A DNA stretch of 64,000 nucleotides from Acinetobacter sp. A47 (GCF_000805455.1 NZ_JSUS01000012.1:62001-126000); one strand, 5' to 3'; counted from the first letter of the stretch, positions 51,084 to 63,873 are shown. The notes: generated by a model from the sequence alone, not told the origin. Program-made: numbers and translations.

Positions 51084-52405
51084 ATACTGAACCAAAACCA
51101 ATTTATGGCGACGGTAATCCGGAAACTCATCCGCTCACCTGGCGTTTGAGCAAACAGGATGCAGTACGTAATGCAGACGAGTACGAAGCATTAGAAGGCT
51201 ATGCAGGCTTTAAGAAAGCCCTTGGCATGCCACCAAAAGACGTACTTGAAGTCATTAAGGCTGCAACGGTAAAAGGCCGTGGCGGTGCCGGCTTCCCGGC
51301 AGGGATCAAATGGTCGTTGATGGCGCCTAATGATGGCGGTCCACGTTATTTGATCTGTAATGCCGATGAAATGGAACCGGGTACTTTCAAAGACCGCCTG
51401 TTGATGGAAAAACTTCCTCATCAACTGATCGAAGGCATGCTGATTGCAGGTTATACCCTGGAGGCGACCCAAGGCTATATCTTCATTCGTGGAGAATATA
51501 TTGAGGCAGCTCAATACTTAAATGACGCCTTGGAGCAAATCCGCGCCAAAGGTTACCTGGGTGAAAACATCCTGGGTACAGGCTGGAACTTCGACTTGCA
51601 TGTCCACACCGGTGCAGGCCGCTATATCTGTGGTGAAGAAACCGCACTGATCAACTCGCTTGAAGGTCGCCGTGCCAATCCGCGTACCAAGCCGCCATTC
51701 CCGCAAGTAGCAGGGGCATGGGGCCGTCCAACGATTGTCAACAACGTTGAGACCTACAATAACTTGCCAGCAATCATGTTGCGTGGTCCGGAATGGTATA
51801 TCAACCTTTCAGCAGGCAAGTCCAAAGACCCGGGTACCAAGATTTACGGTGCATCCGGTAAAGTGAAATTCCCGGGCCTCTGGGAACTTCCATTTGGTAC
51901 GACTGCGCGTGAAGTGATTGAAGAGCACGCGGGGGGCATGCGTGACGGCCTAACCCTGAAAGCATGGTTACCGGGCGGTGCATCAACCGACTTCCTGGCT
52001 GCAGAACATATCGACCTGCCAATGGATTCGGAAAGCATCATGAAAGCCGGTTCACGTTTAGGTACGTGCCTGCTTATGGTGGTTGATGAAACCCAGTGTA
52101 TGGTTTCTGCTACACGTAATTTAGAAGAATTCTTTGCGCGTGAATCTTGTGGCTGGTGTACACCATGCCGTGATGGTCTACCTTGGGCGGTAAAAGCCCT
52201 GAAAGCACTTGAAAATGGTGAAGGGAAGATGGAAGACATTCAGCATCTTCAGGAACTCACCAAAAAATTGTGGATTGGTAAGACCTTCTGTGCCCACGCA
52301 CCGGGTGCGATGGAGCCACTGATGGGCGCATTAAAATATTGGCGTCATGAGTTTGAAGCAAAGGTTAAAACCCATGCTCCGGCTCTTGACGTAGAACAAG
52401 CTTAA
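51080..52405 (+). CDS. nuoF: NADH-quinone oxidoreductase subunit F
   Basis: A 441-aa subunit that binds NADH and FMN ([17 protein letters not shown]) and the N3 [4Fe-4S] cluster ([12 protein letters not shown] with a later Cys in [10 protein letters not shown]). Entry point of electrons. Confidence 0.96.
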   Translation: MNTEPKPIYGDGNPETHPLTWRLSKQDAVRNADEYEALEGYAGFKKALGMPPKDVLEVIKAATVKGRGGAGFPAGIKWSLMAPNDGGPRYLICNADEMEPGTFKDRLLMEKLPHQLIEGMLIAGYTLEATQGYIFIRGEYIEAAQYLNDALEQIRAKGYLGENILGTGWNFDLHVHTGAGRYICGEETALINSLEGRRANPRTKPPFPQVAGAWGRPTIVNNVETYNNLPAIMLRGPEWYINLSAGKSKDPGTKIYGASGKVKFPGLWELPFGTTAREVIEEHAGGMRDGLTLKAWLPGGASTDFLAAEHIDLPMDSESIMKAGSRLGTCLLMVVDETQCMVSATRNLEEFFARESCGWCTPCRDGLPWAVKALKALENGEGKMEDIQHLQELTKKLWIGKTFCAHAPGAMEPLMGALKYWRHEFEAKVKTHAPALDVEQA

Positions 52406-52416
52406 GGAATTCGACT

Positions 52417-55101
52417 ATGGCTACAATTCATGTCGATGGAAAATCGTATGAAGTCAACGGCTCAGAAAACTTGCTGCAAGCATGTCTTAGCCTTGGTATC
52501 GACATCCCGTATTTTTGTTGGCACCCATCCTTAGGTTCTGTTGGTTCTTGTCGTCAATGTGCGGTGACCCAGTATGCGAATCCTGAGGACACACGTGGAC
52601 GCTTGGTGATGTCATGTATGACACCTGCTGCCGACAATACCTATATCTCGATTGAAGACAAAGAAGCAACGGACTTCCGTGCGTCGATCGTTGAGTTCTT
52701 GATGACCAACCACCCGCATGACTGTCCGGTCTGTGAAGAGGGTGGTCACTGTCATTTACAAGATATGACAGTCATGACCCAGCACGATCGTCGTCGCTAC
52801 CGCTTTACCAAACGTACCCACTATAACCAGGAGTTAGGGTCGTTTATTGCGCATGAGATGAACCGTTGTATCGCGTGCTACCGTTGTGTGCGTTACTACA
52901 AAGACTACGCTGGCGGTACGGACTTTGGGGTCTATGCCAATGCATCACGTGTCTATTTCGGTCGTCCGGAATCAGGAACTTTAGAATCTGAATTCTCGGG
53001 TAACCTGACTGAGGTCTGCCCGACTGGTGTATTCACCGACAAGACGCATTCAGCACGTTATAACCGTAAATGGGACATGCAATATGCGCCGAGCGTATGT
53101 CATGGCTGTTCTTCAGGTTGTAACATTTCTCCGGGTGAGCGTTATGGCGAAATCCGTCGTGTTGAAAACCGTTTCAATGGCTCGGTAAACCAGTACTTCC
53201 TTTGCGATAAAGGCCGTTTCGGTGTGGGCTATGTCAACCGTGAAGACCGTCCACGTCAACCGCAGTTCCGTAATGGTGAAACTGTTGCGACGGTGAGTGT
53301 GGATCAGGCACTTGATCAGGTGATTGCCCAGTTGCAAGGCAAGAAAGTGTTAGGCATTGGTTCGCCACGCGCAAGCCTGGAATCAAACTATGCACTGGGT
53401 GAACTGGTTGGACAAGACAACTATTCAACCGGTATGTCTCAAAAAGAGCAGAATCTGGTTGAGCTGGCTGCTTCAATCATGCAAACACAGGGCATTTACA
53501 ACCCGAACATGCGTGAAATTGAAAGCTATGATGCCGTGTTGATCTTGGGTGAAGACTTGACCCAGACTGCACCACGTATGGCTTTATCTGTTCGTCAGGC
53601 TGCGAAAAACAAAGCCAGAGAAATGGCGGCTGCAACACGTACTCCAGACTGGCTGGCAGAACCTGTACAACGTATCGGTCAAGATGCAAAATCACCAATC
53701 TATATCCTTGCTGCAACGCAAACGCGTTTAGCAGATGTAGCAACCGGTGAAGTGGTTGCATCGCCAAACGATATCGCACGTTTAGGTTTTGCGGTTGCTG
53801 CGGCAGTGAAAGGCGAAGCGCTTTCTGGTTTGGCGGATGATGCCAAAGCATTTGCACAAACCATTGCAGATACTTTAAAAGCTGCGAAAAAGCCATTGAT
53901 TATCTCGGGTACCAGCCTGCAAGATCCTGCGATCATGGAAGCTGCGGCTCAAGTTGCACAAAACTTAGGTGAACATGCAGGCTTGTCACTGACTGTGCCT
54001 GAAGTGAACTCGATGGGCCTGGCACTGTTCGGCGGTTTAAGTCTGGAACAGGCCTTTGCACAAGATTATGATGCGGTGGTCGTGGTTGAAAATGATCTAA
54101 CCCGCCGTTTACCAGTGGCTCAGGTTAAAGCTGCGCTGGACAAGGCTGAAACCGTAATCGTGCTGGATCATAGCGAAACTGAAACCTTGAAACTGGCAGA
54201 TATCGTACTTTCAGCTGCAAGCTTTGCTGAAGGTGATGGTACTGTAGTCAGTCAGGAAGGTCGTGCACAACGTTTCTATCAGGTATATGACCCAAGCTAC
54301 TACAAGCCTGAATATGCGATCAAAGAATCCTGGCGCTGGCTACATGCCGTTACGACCGGTCTTAAAGGCAAGCCGGTGGACTGGACATTGCTGGATGATG
54401 TGATTGAAGACATTGCCAAGAATGTTCCTGTGCTTGAAGCGATTCAGGATGTTGCACCAGATGCGGGTTACCGTATCCATGGCTTGAAGATTGCGCGTGA
54501 ACCACGCCGTTATTCTGGCCGTACGGCAATGCGTGCGCCGTTATCGATTCACGAACCGAAACAGCCAACCGATCCAGACTCGGCCTTGACCTTCTCGATG
54601 GAAGGCTATGTCGGTAACCAGACCGCTTCGTCACTGGTACCGTTTGCATGGTCTGCGGGCTGGAACTCGCCACAAGCCTGGAACAAATATCAGGATGAAG
54701 TGGGCGGTCACTTAAAAGGTGGTGATTCCGGTATCCGTTTATTTGATCGTCTGGCAAAACGTCCTGCGCGTAGCTATGTGGCACCGTCAGCGGTTGTTGT
54801 GAACCCGGAAAGCTTCCGTCTTGTGCCAATGCACCATATTTTTGGTTCTGGCGAATTCACCATCAAAACACCTGCAATGGAATCGCGTATTCCTGAAGCC
54901 ATGTTTGCAGTGGGTGAGCAAGATGCATCACGCTTAAATGTTCAGGATGGTCAACGTATTACCGTGCAAGCGGGCGAGACCAGCATCAGCTTGCCAGTAC
55001 AAGTGATCGAATATTTACCAACAGGCTACATCGGTTATCCAATTGGTTTGGCACCGACAGTATCATTGGCAGAGCCTGTGTCTGTGGCGGTAGGAGTGTA
55101 A
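52417..55101 (+). CDS. nuoG: NADH-quinone oxidoreductase subunit G
   Basis: An 894-aa iron-sulfur subunit of the NADH module. N-terminal [2Fe-2S] ferredoxin domain ([19 protein letters not shown]), a His/Cys cluster site ([15 protein letters not shown]), a two-cluster domain with [14 protein letters not shown], then [10 protein letters not shown] and a molybdopterin-oxidoreductase-like fold without cofactor. Length matches E. coli NuoG. Confidence 0.95.
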   Translation: MATIHVDGKSYEVNGSENLLQACLSLGIDIPYFCWHPSLGSVGSCRQCAVTQYANPEDTRGRLVMSCMTPAADNTYISIEDKEATDFRASIVEFLMTNHPHDCPVCEEGGHCHLQDMTVMTQHDRRRYRFTKRTHYNQELGSFIAHEMNRCIACYRCVRYYKDYAGGTDFGVYANASRVYFGRPESGTLESEFSGNLTEVCPTGVFTDKTHSARYNRKWDMQYAPSVCHGCSSGCNISPGERYGEIRRVENRFNGSVNQYFLCDKGRFGVGYVNREDRPRQPQFRNGETVATVSVDQALDQVIAQLQGKKVLGIGSPRASLESNYALGELVGQDNYSTGMSQKEQNLVELAASIMQTQGIYNPNMREIESYDAVLILGEDLTQTAPRMALSVRQAAKNKAREMAAATRTPDWLAEPVQRIGQDAKSPIYILAATQTRLADVATGEVVASPNDIARLGFAVAAAVKGEALSGLADDAKAFAQTIADTLKAAKKPLIISGTSLQDPAIMEAAAQVAQNLGEHAGLSLTVPEVNSMGLALFGGLSLEQAFAQDYDAVVVVENDLTRRLPVAQVKAALDKAETVIVLDHSETETLKLADIVLSAASFAEGDGTVVSQEGRAQRFYQVYDPSYYKPEYAIKESWRWLHAVTTGLKGKPVDWTLLDDVIEDIAKNVPVLEAIQDVAPDAGYRIHGLKIAREPRRYSGRTAMRAPLSIHEPKQPTDPDSALTFSMEGYVGNQTASSLVPFAWSAGWNSPQAWNKYQDEVGGHLKGGDSGIRLFDRLAKRPARSYVAPSAVVVNPESFRLVPMHHIFGSGEFTIKTPAMESRIPEAMFAVGEQDASRLNVQDGQRITVQAGETSISLPVQVIEYLPTGYIGYPIGLAPTVSLAEPVSVAVGV

Positions 55102-55104
55102 TTC

Positions 55105-56121
55105 ATGAATCAGGAAATTATACGTCAAACGCCACTTTGGGCTGAGAACTGGCCAATCGCCTATTCGGTGATTCAAGCCATTGTGATCTTGCTGGTGGTG
55201 GTTCTGGTTGCAGCCTTGATGTCATTCATTGAGCGTCGTCTCCTGGCATTATGGCAAGACCGTTATGGTCCAAACCGTGTTGGCCCGGGTGGTATGTTCC
55301 AGATCGTTGCCGACATGCTCAAGATCATGTTCAAAGAAGACTGGACACCAAAGTTTGCAGATAAACTGACTTTCCGTCTGGCACCAGCAGTTGCAATGGC
55401 AACTGCGGTACTGTCATTCATGGTGATCCCGGTGAGTCCTACACTGGGTGTTGCCGATATGAGTATCGGCCTGTTGTTCTTCATGGCAATGGCGGGTATC
55501 GCGGTTTATGCAGTGTTATTTGGTGGTTGGGCGTCTAACAACAAATACTCATTACTGGGTGGTCTGCGTTCAGCGGCTCAAACCATTTCTTATGAAGTGT
55601 TCCTGGGTATTTCATTGATGGGTGTGGTTGCAATTGCAGGCTCATTCAACCTTCGTGAAATCGTTGAAGCACAACGTGATATGTGGTTCATCATTCCCCA
55701 GTTCCTGGGCTTCCTGATCTTTGTGGTTGCGGGTGTTGCGGTGACTCACCGTCATCCATTTGACCAGCCGGAAGCCGAGCAGGAACTGGCCGAAGGTTAC
55801 CATGTTGAATATGGTGGTATGAAGTGGGGGATGTTCTTCGTTGCTGAATATGTCAACGTGGTACTGATCTCTGCCTTGATCGTAACTTTATTCTTCGGCG
55901 GATGGCTTGCACCATTTAACCTGGAAATTCCATTTGTTCCACCATTATTCTGGTTCGTGATTAAAACAGCATTCTTTGTAATGATGTTTGTCTTGGCTCG
56001 CGGTTCGTTAATGCGTCCTCGTTATGACCAGGTCATGAACTTTGGTTGGAAAGTTTGTTTGCCATTGGCGTTGGTCAACTTGTTAGTGACTGGTGCTGTG
56101 ATTCTGATGAATCAGGCCTAG
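55105..56121 (+). CDS. nuoH: NADH-quinone oxidoreductase subunit H
   Basis: A 338-aa membrane subunit, about eight helices, forming the quinone entry at the arm junction. [23 protein letters not shown] and [20 protein letters not shown] are the conserved segments, the latter with the acidic residues of the proton path. Confidence 0.96.
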   Translation: MNQEIIRQTPLWAENWPIAYSVIQAIVILLVVVLVAALMSFIERRLLALWQDRYGPNRVGPGGMFQIVADMLKIMFKEDWTPKFADKLTFRLAPAVAMATAVLSFMVIPVSPTLGVADMSIGLLFFMAMAGIAVYAVLFGGWASNNKYSLLGGLRSAAQTISYEVFLGISLMGVVAIAGSFNLREIVEAQRDMWFIIPQFLGFLIFVVAGVAVTHRHPFDQPEAEQELAEGYHVEYGGMKWGMFFVAEYVNVVLISALIVTLFFGGWLAPFNLEIPFVPPLFWFVIKTAFFVMMFVLARGSLMRPRYDQVMNFGWKVCLPLALVNLLVTGAVILMNQA

Positions 56122-56139
56122 GACAGCAAGGAGTACAAA

Positions 56140-56682
56140 ATGTATAAAATTCTAGCTGGATTCGGATCGATTGTACGTTCGTTGTGGATGGTATTCAGCC
56201 ATGTCACGCGTAAACGTGACACAATCTTGTATCCAGAAGTACCAGGTGAACAAATTGCACCTCCACGCTACCGTGGCCGTATCGTGTTGACACGTGATCC
56301 GGATGGTGAAGAGCGCTGTGTGGCATGTAACCTGTGTGCGGTTGCTTGCCCGGTTGGCTGTATTTCATTGCAGAAAGCGGAAAAAGAAGATGGGCGCTGG
56401 TATCCGGAGTTTTTCCGTATTAACTTCTCACGCTGCATTTTCTGCGGGATGTGTGAAGAAGCGTGCCCGACCACTGCAATCCAGATGACACCTGACTTTG
56501 AACTGGGTGAATATGTACGTCAGGACTTGGTCTATGAGAAAGAAAACCTGCTCATCTCTGGCCCGGGTAAATATCCTGACTACAACTTCTACCGTGTTAC
56601 CGGTATGGCAGTGAGCGGTAAAGACAAAGGTCAGGCACAAAAAGAAAGTGCACCAGTTGATGTACGGAGCTTATTACCATGA
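56140..56682 (+). CDS. nuoI: NADH-quinone oxidoreductase subunit I
   Basis: A 180-aa subunit with two ferredoxin-type [4Fe-4S] motifs, [16 protein letters not shown] and [16 protein letters not shown] (clusters N6a and N6b). Overlaps the start of nuoJ by four bases. Confidence 0.96.
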   Translation: MYKILAGFGSIVRSLWMVFSHVTRKRDTILYPEVPGEQIAPPRYRGRIVLTRDPDGEERCVACNLCAVACPVGCISLQKAEKEDGRWYPEFFRINFSRCIFCGMCEEACPTTAIQMTPDFELGEYVRQDLVYEKENLLISGPGKYPDYNFYRVTGMAVSGKDKGQAQKESAPVDVRSLLP

Positions 56683-57200
56683 TGTGGCCATTTTATTTGA
56701 TGGCACTTGTGGCCATCGTATCGACAGTCCGTGTTGTGACCAACACCAATCCTGTGCATGCGTTACTTAGCCTGATTGTTTCGCTTCTTGCTGTTGCAGG
56801 CATTTTCATGATCGTGGGTGCGCCATTTGCCGGTGCGCTTGAGATCATCGTTTATGCCGGTGCAATCATGGTCCTGTTTGTCTTCGTTGTCATGATGCTG
56901 AATCTTGGTCAGGATACGATTGCACAGGAAAGCAAATGGCTGACCTCAGATGCCTGGGCCTATCCTGCCTTGATGAGCTTCTTGTTAGGCCTGATTCTGG
57001 TATGGATGTTAGGCGGTGAGTACACCACGATTTCTGCGCCGATGGGTACAGAGGTTGTTGGCCCTAAAGCCGTTGGTCAAGCCCTATTTACTCACTATCT
57101 ATTATTGGTAGAAGTTGCCGCGATGTTATTGCTTGCAGCACTGGTTGCAGCATTCCACTTAGGCAAACGTGAACCAGGTGCAGAAGAGGATAAAGAATAA
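56679..57200 (+). CDS. nuoJ: NADH-quinone oxidoreductase subunit J
   Basis: A 173-aa five-helix membrane subunit with [20 protein letters not shown], the conserved pi-bulge helix. Its last base is the first base of nuoK. Confidence 0.95.
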   Translation: MMWPFYLMALVAIVSTVRVVTNTNPVHALLSLIVSLLAVAGIFMIVGAPFAGALEIIVYAGAIMVLFVFVVMMLNLGQDTIAQESKWLTSDAWAYPALMSFLLGLILVWMLGGEYTTISAPMGTEVVGPKAVGQALFTHYLLLVEVAAMLLLAALVAAFHLGKREPGAEEDKE

Positions 57201-57508
57201 TGGGACACATCCCTTTAGAACATGGTTTGATCGTTGCAACCATCCTTTTTGCACTGGGTTTTTACGGTGTAATGGTGCGACGCAACCTTTTGTTTATGCT
57301 AATGAGCCTTGAAATCATGATGAATGCCGCTGCGTTGGCATTCGTCCTGGCAGGTAGTGTTTGGGCGCAACCAGATGGACAGGTAATGTTCATCCTGATT
57401 CTGACCCTGGCTGCAGCCGAGGCATGTATCGGTCTTGCGATCGTCCTTCAGTTTTATCATCGCTTCCATCACCTGGATGTGGATGCTGCTAGTGAGATGC
57501 GCGGATGA
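57200..57508 (+). CDS. nuoK: NADH-quinone oxidoreductase subunit K
   Basis: A 102-aa three-helix subunit ([34 protein letters not shown]) with the two conserved membrane glutamates. Overlaps nuoL by four bases. Confidence 0.96.
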   Translation: MGHIPLEHGLIVATILFALGFYGVMVRRNLLFMLMSLEIMMNAAALAFVLAGSVWAQPDGQVMFILILTLAAAEACIGLAIVLQFYHRFHHLDVDAASEMRG

Positions 57509-59400
57509 GTACATTATATTTAACCGTTTTATTTCCGCTCATTGGTTTTATCCTTTTAGCGGCGGGACGTGACAAACTTTCTGAAAATGTTGCTGCGATT
57601 ATTGGCGTAGGTTCGGTTGGTTTATCTGCATTATTTGCTTTGATTGCCGGCCTAGCATTTACCAGCAGCGGTCAAACCGTTTTTGTCCAGCATTTATGGA
57701 CCTGGTTCAGTGTTGGCGGTTTTGAGCCGGGTATCAGCTTACACCTTGACGGTTTGTCATTGTTGATGACAGGCATGATCACCGGTGTCGGTTTCCTGAT
57801 TCACATCTTCGCGTCATGGTATATGCGCGGTGAAGAAGGCTATGCGCGTTTCTTCTCTTATTTCAACCTGTTCGTTGCCAGCATGTTGTTGCTGGTTCTG
57901 GGCGATAACCTGGCGTTATTGTTCCTGGGTTGGGAAGGCGTAGGTCTGTGCTCATACCTGTTGATCGGTTTCTACTACTCGAACCCTGCCAATGGCTGGG
58001 CAGCCATCAAGGCATTTACCGTGACCCGTGTGGGTGATGTATTCTTGCTGATCGCCCTGTTCTTGCTTTATCAGCAGTTTGGTACCCTGAATACCCAGTA
58101 CATTGTTGAAAATGCAGCAACTGTGATGACACAAAGTTCATCATTATCGATCTGGACTGCATTGATGTTGTTCCTGGGTGCGGCAGGTAAATCGGCACAG
58201 ATTCCATTACAAACCTGGCTGGCCGATGCGATGGCGGGTCCGACCCCAGTATCTGCATTGATCCACGCTGCGACCATGGTAACAGCGGGTGTGTACTTAT
58301 GCTGCCGTATGTTCTCGGTAATCGAAATGGCACCAGAGGTGATGCAGTTCATCTCGATTACGGGTGCAGTAACCTTGCTTGTCGCTGGTTTTGCCGCATT
58401 GGTTCAAACCGATATCAAACGTATTCTGGCTTACTCAACCATGAGTCAGCTCGGTTATATGTTTATGGCCGTAGGTGCTGAAGCGTACCAGGCAGGTTTA
58501 TTCCACATGCTGGCTCACGCCTTCTTCAAAGCATTATTGTTCCTTTCTTCAGGTGCAGTGATTCTGGCATGTCATCACGAACAGAACATCTTCAAGATGG
58601 GTGGCTTGCGTCACAAGATCCCGTTTGTATTCTGGTGTTTCGTTATTGGTGGCGGTGCATTGGCAGCACTTCCAATCGTAACCGTCGGCTTCTTCTCTAA
58701 AGATGCGATCTTGGGTGCGGTATATGCTCAATCGACCATTGCCAACCTTCCGCTTTACAATACCCTGTACTGGGTGGGTGTTGCGGGTGCATTCTTAACA
58801 TCGATCTATACATTCCGTCTAATCTGGGTGGTATTCTTCGGTGAAGAGAAAACTCATGCCCACGCTATTCATGGTGTGACCTATTGGGGACCACTGGCGA
58901 TTCTGGCTGTATTGTCAACAGGCATTGGTTACTTCCTGCAAGCGCCGGTTGCCAAGTTATTGACGGCTGCCAATATTCCTGGTTTTGTGATTCCTGAATC
59001 TCTGGAAGCTGCCGTTTCTCATGCCGAACATTTAGCAAGTGGTGTTGCCCTTGTTGGTTTGGCTGTCGGTATCTTCCTGTTTGCCTTTGCTTACGGTGCA
59101 GTGAAATCATTTGCCCAGACTTCTTTGGGTTCTGGTTTGGCTCATATCTGCCGTACTGCATTCGGTTTCGATGCCTTGTATGACATCGTCTTTGTAAAAC
59201 CTTATTTATTGATTGCGAAAATTTTAGGTCGTGATCCGGTTGACGGTTTATGGTTGTTGCTTCCTGCCATTGTGAAAGGTGGTAACAGCTTTACCAGTTC
59301 GCGTCAGACCGGTTCACTACGTGAATACGCATCAAGCATGTCACTCGGTGTAGTGGTGTTATTGATGATCTTGATCGTGATTCAGGTTGTGGGGAAATAA
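57505..59400 (+). CDS. nuoL: NADH-quinone oxidoreductase subunit L
   Basis: A 631-aa antiporter-like proton-pumping subunit at the tip of the membrane arm. [40 protein letters not shown] and [16 protein letters not shown] carry the key Glu and Lys residues. The C-terminal lateral helix is included in its length. Confidence 0.96.
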   Translation: MSTLYLTVLFPLIGFILLAAGRDKLSENVAAIIGVGSVGLSALFALIAGLAFTSSGQTVFVQHLWTWFSVGGFEPGISLHLDGLSLLMTGMITGVGFLIHIFASWYMRGEEGYARFFSYFNLFVASMLLLVLGDNLALLFLGWEGVGLCSYLLIGFYYSNPANGWAAIKAFTVTRVGDVFLLIALFLLYQQFGTLNTQYIVENAATVMTQSSSLSIWTALMLFLGAAGKSAQIPLQTWLADAMAGPTPVSALIHAATMVTAGVYLCCRMFSVIEMAPEVMQFISITGAVTLLVAGFAALVQTDIKRILAYSTMSQLGYMFMAVGAEAYQAGLFHMLAHAFFKALLFLSSGAVILACHHEQNIFKMGGLRHKIPFVFWCFVIGGGALAALPIVTVGFFSKDAILGAVYAQSTIANLPLYNTLYWVGVAGAFLTSIYTFRLIWVVFFGEEKTHAHAIHGVTYWGPLAILAVLSTGIGYFLQAPVAKLLTAANIPGFVIPESLEAAVSHAEHLASGVALVGLAVGIFLFAFAYGAVKSFAQTSLGSGLAHICRTAFGFDALYDIVFVKPYLLIAKILGRDPVDGLWLLLPAIVKGGNSFTSSRQTGSLREYASSMSLGVVVLLMILIVIQVVGK

Positions 59401-59401
59401 A

Positions 59402-61009
59402 ATGGAAAACAATTTAATTTTACCCGCACTGATTTTAGTTCCATTCATTGCTGGTTTTATTTGCTGGCTGGTCGATAAATTCGACCAGCACTTACCGCGC
59501 TGGATTGCCTTGATTGGTATGCTCATTACTTTTGGTTTGGGCATTGCACTCTGGCAAAGTGGTAACTATACCTATGAACTAGGCGGACAGTTCCCAGAGT
59601 GGGCAGCTGTATTTGATGTGCCATGGATCAAGACGCTAGGGATTCATATCACCCTGGCGATTGATGGTCTGTCATTACTGATGGTATTGCTGACAGCGCT
59701 ACTGGGTATTCTGGCTGTGGGCTGTTCATGGGGCGAGATCCAGAAAAATGTTGGTTTCTTCCACTTAAACCTGCTTTGGAGCTTAGGTGGCGTAATTGGT
59801 GTATTTCTGGCGATTGACCTGTTCCTGTTCTTCTTCTTCTGGGAGATGATGCTTGTACCAATCTACTTCCTGATTGCGTTATGGGGGCATAAAGGTTCAA
59901 ATGGTCGTTCACGTGTTTATGCTGCAACCAAATTCTTCCTCTATACCCAGATCGCTGGCCTGATCATGCTGATTGGTATTCTGGGGCTGGTGATGTATGG
60001 TTACTCTCACTCAGGTGAGATCAGCTTTAACTATTACTACCTGATCTCGGTTGCCAACCATCTGGAGCAAGACATTCCTGCACTGGCTTATGCCTTCATG
60101 GTGTGCCTGTTCATCGGTTTTGCTGTGAAACTGCCTGTGTTCCCATTACATGGCTGGTTGCCTGATGCGCATGCACAAGCACCAACAGCGGGTTCTGTGG
60201 ACCTGGCTGGTATCCTGATCAAAACAGCAGCGTACGGTCTGATTCGTTTCGTGATTCCTTTCTTCCCGATAGCATCGGCTCAATTTGCCGATATCGCAAT
60301 CATTCTGGGCTTGATCGGTATTTTCTACGGTGCATTCCTTGCGTACCAGCAAACCGATATGAAGCGCCTGCTTGCGTATACGTCTATTTCGCACATGGGC
60401 TTTATTTTGCTTGCCATCTATGCCGGTAATATCCTGACTTTCCAAGGTTTGATGATCATGATGCTGGCACATGGCCTGTCATCTGCTGCATTGTTCATTA
60501 TGTCGGGTCAGGTGTATGAGCGTTTACATACGCGTGATTTACGCTTAATGGGTGGCCTACGTGGTCAGCTTCAATACCTGCCATTCTTCCTGATGTTCTT
60601 CGTTGCAGCACTTGTTGGTGTACCGGGTCTGGGTAACTTTATTGGTGAATTCCTGATTCTTATGGGTTCATTCAAAACTTATCCGGCCTTTACCATCATT
60701 GCAGCAGTGAGCCTGGTCTTTGCTGGTCTTTATGGTTTGATCCTGATTCACAAAGCCCTGTTTGGTGAGCCAAACCCGGAGCAGAAACAGCACTATACCA
60801 GCCCGCTGAAAGATTTATCTGCACGTGAAGTCAGCATTTTGATGATCTGTGTGATCGGTCTGGTTTGGTTAGGTATTTACCCACAAACCTTCCTGGATGT
60901 ATCGCATTCAAGCATGCAGTGGTTAGTAAATAGTTATATGCCAGTACAAGAAGTTGTTGAAACTGTTCAACAGGCTGCAACTCAACTTGAACATGTGGAG
61001 ATGCAATAA
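59402..61009 (+). CDS. nuoM: NADH-quinone oxidoreductase subunit M
   Basis: A 535-aa antiporter-like subunit: FFFFWEMMLVPIYFLIALWG, KLPVFPLHGWLPDAHAQAP and KRLLAYTSISHMGFILLA. The ATG at 59402 follows the nuoL stop by one base; the in-frame extension into nuoL is rejected. Confidence 0.96.
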   Translation: MENNLILPALILVPFIAGFICWLVDKFDQHLPRWIALIGMLITFGLGIALWQSGNYTYELGGQFPEWAAVFDVPWIKTLGIHITLAIDGLSLLMVLLTALLGILAVGCSWGEIQKNVGFFHLNLLWSLGGVIGVFLAIDLFLFFFFWEMMLVPIYFLIALWGHKGSNGRSRVYAATKFFLYTQIAGLIMLIGILGLVMYGYSHSGEISFNYYYLISVANHLEQDIPALAYAFMVCLFIGFAVKLPVFPLHGWLPDAHAQAPTAGSVDLAGILIKTAAYGLIRFVIPFFPIASAQFADIAIILGLIGIFYGAFLAYQQTDMKRLLAYTSISHMGFILLAIYAGNILTFQGLMIMMLAHGLSSAALFIMSGQVYERLHTRDLRLMGGLRGQLQYLPFFLMFFVAALVGVPGLGNFIGEFLILMGSFKTYPAFTIIAAVSLVFAGLYGLILIHKALFGEPNPEQKQHYTSPLKDLSAREVSILMICVIGLVWLGIYPQTFLDVSHSSMQWLVNSYMPVQEVVETVQQAATQLEHVEMQ

Positions 61010-61012
61010 ACC

Positions 61013-62509
61013 ATGAACTTCACAATTTCTTTTTCTGAGCTGATGCCTTTAGCTCCAGTGATGATTGTGGCGCTGACCGCAATTGTCGTGATGTTGTTGA
61101 CTGCGATTAAACGTAATCACAACCTTATTGCAACCACCTCGGTTGTGGGCTTGAACCTTGCTGCGATCTTTATTGCATATACCATGTTTACCGGGCATTT
61201 TGCTCCGGTGAACGTGATGGGCATGTTTATGGTTGATCCATTTACCATGCTCTATCAATTCCTGATCCTGATTGCTGCCTTGGCGTGCTGTACCTTGTCT
61301 CATGCTTATATCGAGACTTACAAGGAAAACCGCGAAGAACTGTACATCTTGCTGCTGTCTTCAGTGGCAGGGGCAATGTTACTGGTGGCAAGCTCGAATT
61401 ATGCTGCATTCTTCATCAGCCTCGAGTTGATGTCGATTCCGGTGTACGGCATGTTGGCATATACCTACCAGCGTAGCCAGTCTTTGGAAGCAGGTATCAA
61501 GTATCTGGTTCTTTCAGCGACTGCGTCTGCAATGTTGTTGATGGGTATGGCCTATATCTATGCCTATACCGGTTCATTGTCATTCTATGACTCTTTTCAG
61601 GCATTGCTGACTGCGATCAAGCAGCCAATGGTATTGTTGGGCTTGGGCTTAATTATCTTTGCCGTTGCATTCAAGCTTTCACTTGCGCCATTCCATAAAT
61701 GGACGCCTGATGTGTATGCCGGTGCACCAGCCCCAATGGCAACTTTCCTGGCTACAGCAGCCAAAGTTGCAACGATTGGTCTGTTTGTACGTTATTTGCT
61801 GACGTCAGGTGCAATGCTGGTCGAGTCAATCGTGACAGTGATTACCGTCATTGCAGTATTGTCGATTGTCGTCGGTAACCTGCTTGCAGTACGTCAGGTC
61901 AACCTGAAGCGTATTCTGGGTTATTCATCGATTGCACACTTCGGTTATTTACTGATTGCCCTAATCAGCATGTCTTATGCAAGCCTGGGCAGTGTCACGG
62001 TTTATGTGATTACTTATGTATTGACCACAATCGGTGCCTTCGGTGCCGTGGCATTGATGTCGAGTCCGTATAACAACGTTGATGAAGCACAAAGTCTTGC
62101 AGATTATCGTGGCCTGTTCTGGCGCCGCCCGGTCTTGACTGCAACCTTAACCGTGATGATGCTGTCTTTAGCGGGTATTCCATTAACTGCCGGCTTTATT
62201 GGTAAGTTCCTTGTGGTTATGGCTGCTGTGACGACAGAGCACTGGTTCCTGGCTGCAATGATCATTGTGGGTAGCGGTATTGGCTTATATTACTACTTAC
62301 GTGTCATGGTAGTGATGTACATGACACCACCGGATGTTCCGCGTATTGATGCTGATGCTCACTGGGGAACCAAAGTCGGTGGTCTGATGGTACTTGCTGC
62401 TGCATTACTGGTATTCGTACTGGGTGTCTACCCTGATCCGATGATTAACCTCGCATTAAAGGCCGATATCCTGTCGCCATTGCACTTTATACTGTCTCAA
62501 CAACAGTAA
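61013..62509 (+). CDS. nuoN: NADH-quinone oxidoreductase subunit N
   Basis: A 498-aa antiporter-like subunit: [39 protein letters not shown] and [18 protein letters not shown]. Last gene of complex I; a terminator follows. Confidence 0.96.
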   Translation: MNFTISFSELMPLAPVMIVALTAIVVMLLTAIKRNHNLIATTSVVGLNLAAIFIAYTMFTGHFAPVNVMGMFMVDPFTMLYQFLILIAALACCTLSHAYIETYKENREELYILLLSSVAGAMLLVASSNYAAFFISLELMSIPVYGMLAYTYQRSQSLEAGIKYLVLSATASAMLLMGMAYIYAYTGSLSFYDSFQALLTAIKQPMVLLGLGLIIFAVAFKLSLAPFHKWTPDVYAGAPAPMATFLATAAKVATIGLFVRYLLTSGAMLVESIVTVITVIAVLSIVVGNLLAVRQVNLKRILGYSSIAHFGYLLIALISMSYASLGSVTVYVITYVLTTIGAFGAVALMSSPYNNVDEAQSLADYRGLFWRRPVLTATLTVMMLSLAGIPLTAGFIGKFLVVMAAVTTEHWFLAAMIIVGSGIGLYYYLRVMVVMYMTPPDVPRIDADAHWGTKVGGLMVLAAALLVFVLGVYPDPMINLALKADILSPLHFILSQQQ

Positions 62510-62523
62510 TCGTCTGATTTGTA

Positions 62524-62555
62524 CAAAAAAGCCTCCAAAATTGGGGGCTTTTTTA
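62524..62555. terminator. Terminator of the nuo operon
   Basis: AAAAAAGCCTCCAA and TTGGGGGCTTTTTT pair with one mismatch or wobble, followed by T's. Confidence 0.9.
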
Positions 62556-62582
62556 TTGATGAGTAAAAAAACGCTTTATAAT
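62553..62582 (+). promoter_or_regulatory. Promoter of upp
   Basis: TTATTG (62553-62558), 18 bases, TATAAT (62577-62582). It lies directly after the nuo terminator and 34 bases before the GTG start chosen for upp, which supports that start over upstream Met codons. Confidence 0.6.
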
Positions 62583-62615
62583 AGTCAAAGATTAATATTA
62601 CCTAGGTACTCACTC

Positions 62616-63251
62616 GTGTCGATTCAAGAAATTCGTCATCCGCTTATTCGCCATAAACTTGGTTTGCTACGTCGTTCTGACATCAGTACCAAGAACTTTC
62701 GTGAATTGGCGCAAGAAGTCACGATGTTACTGACTTATGAAGCAACAAAGGATCTTCCTGTTGTTGAGCATGAAATTGATGGGTGGGCAGGGAAAGTCTC
62801 AACTCAGCGTATCGCAGGGAAAAAAATCACCATTGTACCGATCTTGCGTGCGGGTATCGGGATGCTCGAAGGCGTATTGAGCCTGATTCCAAGTGCCAAA
62901 GTGAGTGTGCTGGGCTTAGAGCGTGATGAAGCAACTTTAGAGGTACGCACGTATTATAAAAAGCTGGTGCCTGATGTTGCGAACCGTTTGGCCATGATCA
63001 TTGATCCTATGCTGGCAACCGGTAATTCACTCATTGCAGCAATTGATGTGTTAAAAGCGAGTGGCTGTAAGGATATTCGTGTTATGGTTCTGGTGGCTGC
63101 CCCTGAAGGTGTAGCTAAAGTTGAAGCAGCGCATCCTGATGTACGTATTTATACTGCCTCGATTGATCAGGGCTTAAATGAAGAAGGCTATATCGTGCCA
63201 GGTCTTGGCGATGCCGGTGACAAGATTTTTGGTAGCGTACAGAAAGACTGA
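62616..63251 (+). CDS. upp: Uracil phosphoribosyltransferase
   Basis: A 211-aa enzyme making UMP from uracil and [20 protein letters not shown] and the PRPP loop [19 protein letters not shown] are diagnostic, with [15 protein letters not shown] at the C-terminus. The GTG start ([10 protein letters not shown]) gives the standard length; the longer frame from 62541 overlaps the promoter and is rejected. Confidence 0.93.
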   Translation: MSIQEIRHPLIRHKLGLLRRSDISTKNFRELAQEVTMLLTYEATKDLPVVEHEIDGWAGKVSTQRIAGKKITIVPILRAGIGMLEGVLSLIPSAKVSVLGLERDEATLEVRTYYKKLVPDVANRLAMIIDPMLATGNSLIAAIDVLKASGCKDIRVMVLVAAPEGVAKVEAAHPDVRIYTASIDQGLNEEGYIVPGLGDAGDKIFGSVQKD

Positions 63252-63270
63252 TTTTTCTGACGCATATCTA

Positions 63271-63334
63271 AAAAAAGAGACTTGATCTGATCCTGATAGA
63301 GCTTTGAGGATAGATTGAAAGTCTCTTTTTTATT
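63271..63334 (+). terminator. Terminator after upp
   Basis: AAAAGAGACTT pairs with AAGTCTCTTTT across an inner arm (GATCTGATCCT against AGGATAGATT), then T's. Confidence 0.75.
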
Positions 63335-63378
63335 TTTATATACTGTAACAAGCACATTGAAATCGTGGGATGCATGTC

Positions 63379-63669
63379 ATGAAACAAGAGTTCTATCAGG
63401 GAAAAATCAAGCAATACAATCCAGAGAAGGGCTTTGGTTTTATTGCAACCGCTGAAGGCGATATATTCTTTCATATTTCAGAATATCCGGCTGATGCAGA
63501 GCCGAAACGCAATGAAAAAGTAAAATTTATTGCTGTTGAAAATGACGGTAAATATAAAGCGACCAAGATTGAGCGGGTTGATCCAAATCCGGCCAAAACC
63601 AAGAAGAACAAAATCATGCAGCACAATAAATCAATTACATCTGCGTTATTGTCAAATTTCCGCCGTTAA
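63379..63669 (+). CDS. Cold-shock-domain protein with basic tail
   Basis: A 96-aa protein. Residues 1 to about 68 form a CSD: KGFGFIATAEGDIFFHISEY carries RNP1 (KGFGFI) and RNP2 (DIFFHI). A Lys/Asn-rich tail of about 28 residues, absent from CspA-type proteins, follows. It binds single-stranded nucleic acid; role unknown. The ATG before KQEFYQ is preferred, with the ATG at 63370 as alternative. Confidence 0.85.
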   Translation: MKQEFYQGKIKQYNPEKGFGFIATAEGDIFFHISEYPADAEPKRNEKVKFIAVENDGKYKATKIERVDPNPAKTKKNKIMQHNKSITSALLSNFRR

Positions 63670-63716
63670 CCGGATTTCATTGCGTTTTGATTGAGCTATT
63701 TGCTTGAATGTTAGGG

Positions 63717-63748
63717 AAAAAGAAGCGTCTGAGCTTCTTTTTTTTATA
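63717..63748 (+). terminator. Terminator after the cold-shock gene
   Basis: AAGAAGC-GTCTGA-GCTTCTT followed by T's. Confidence 0.85.
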
Positions 63749-63834
63749 GCGGCTTTGCAGCTGGTTCATTCGATTCCAACTGGTATGTGCCTATAAATGC
63801 GGTGCGAGCTTCGGTTACTAAATTGAACTGCATA

Positions 63835-63863
63835 AAAAATGCTTCCAACCAGAAGCATTTTTG
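63835..63863. terminator. Terminator of the LysR gene
   Basis: AAAATGCTTC-CAACCA-GAAGCATTTT, usable from the minus strand, just past the LysR stop. Confidence 0.85.
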
Positions 63864-63873
63864 ATTTGTAACA

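Noticed and set aside
52487..54829. Several long minus-strand ORFs inside nuoG
   Set aside because: Shadow frames of a fully conserved complex I gene.
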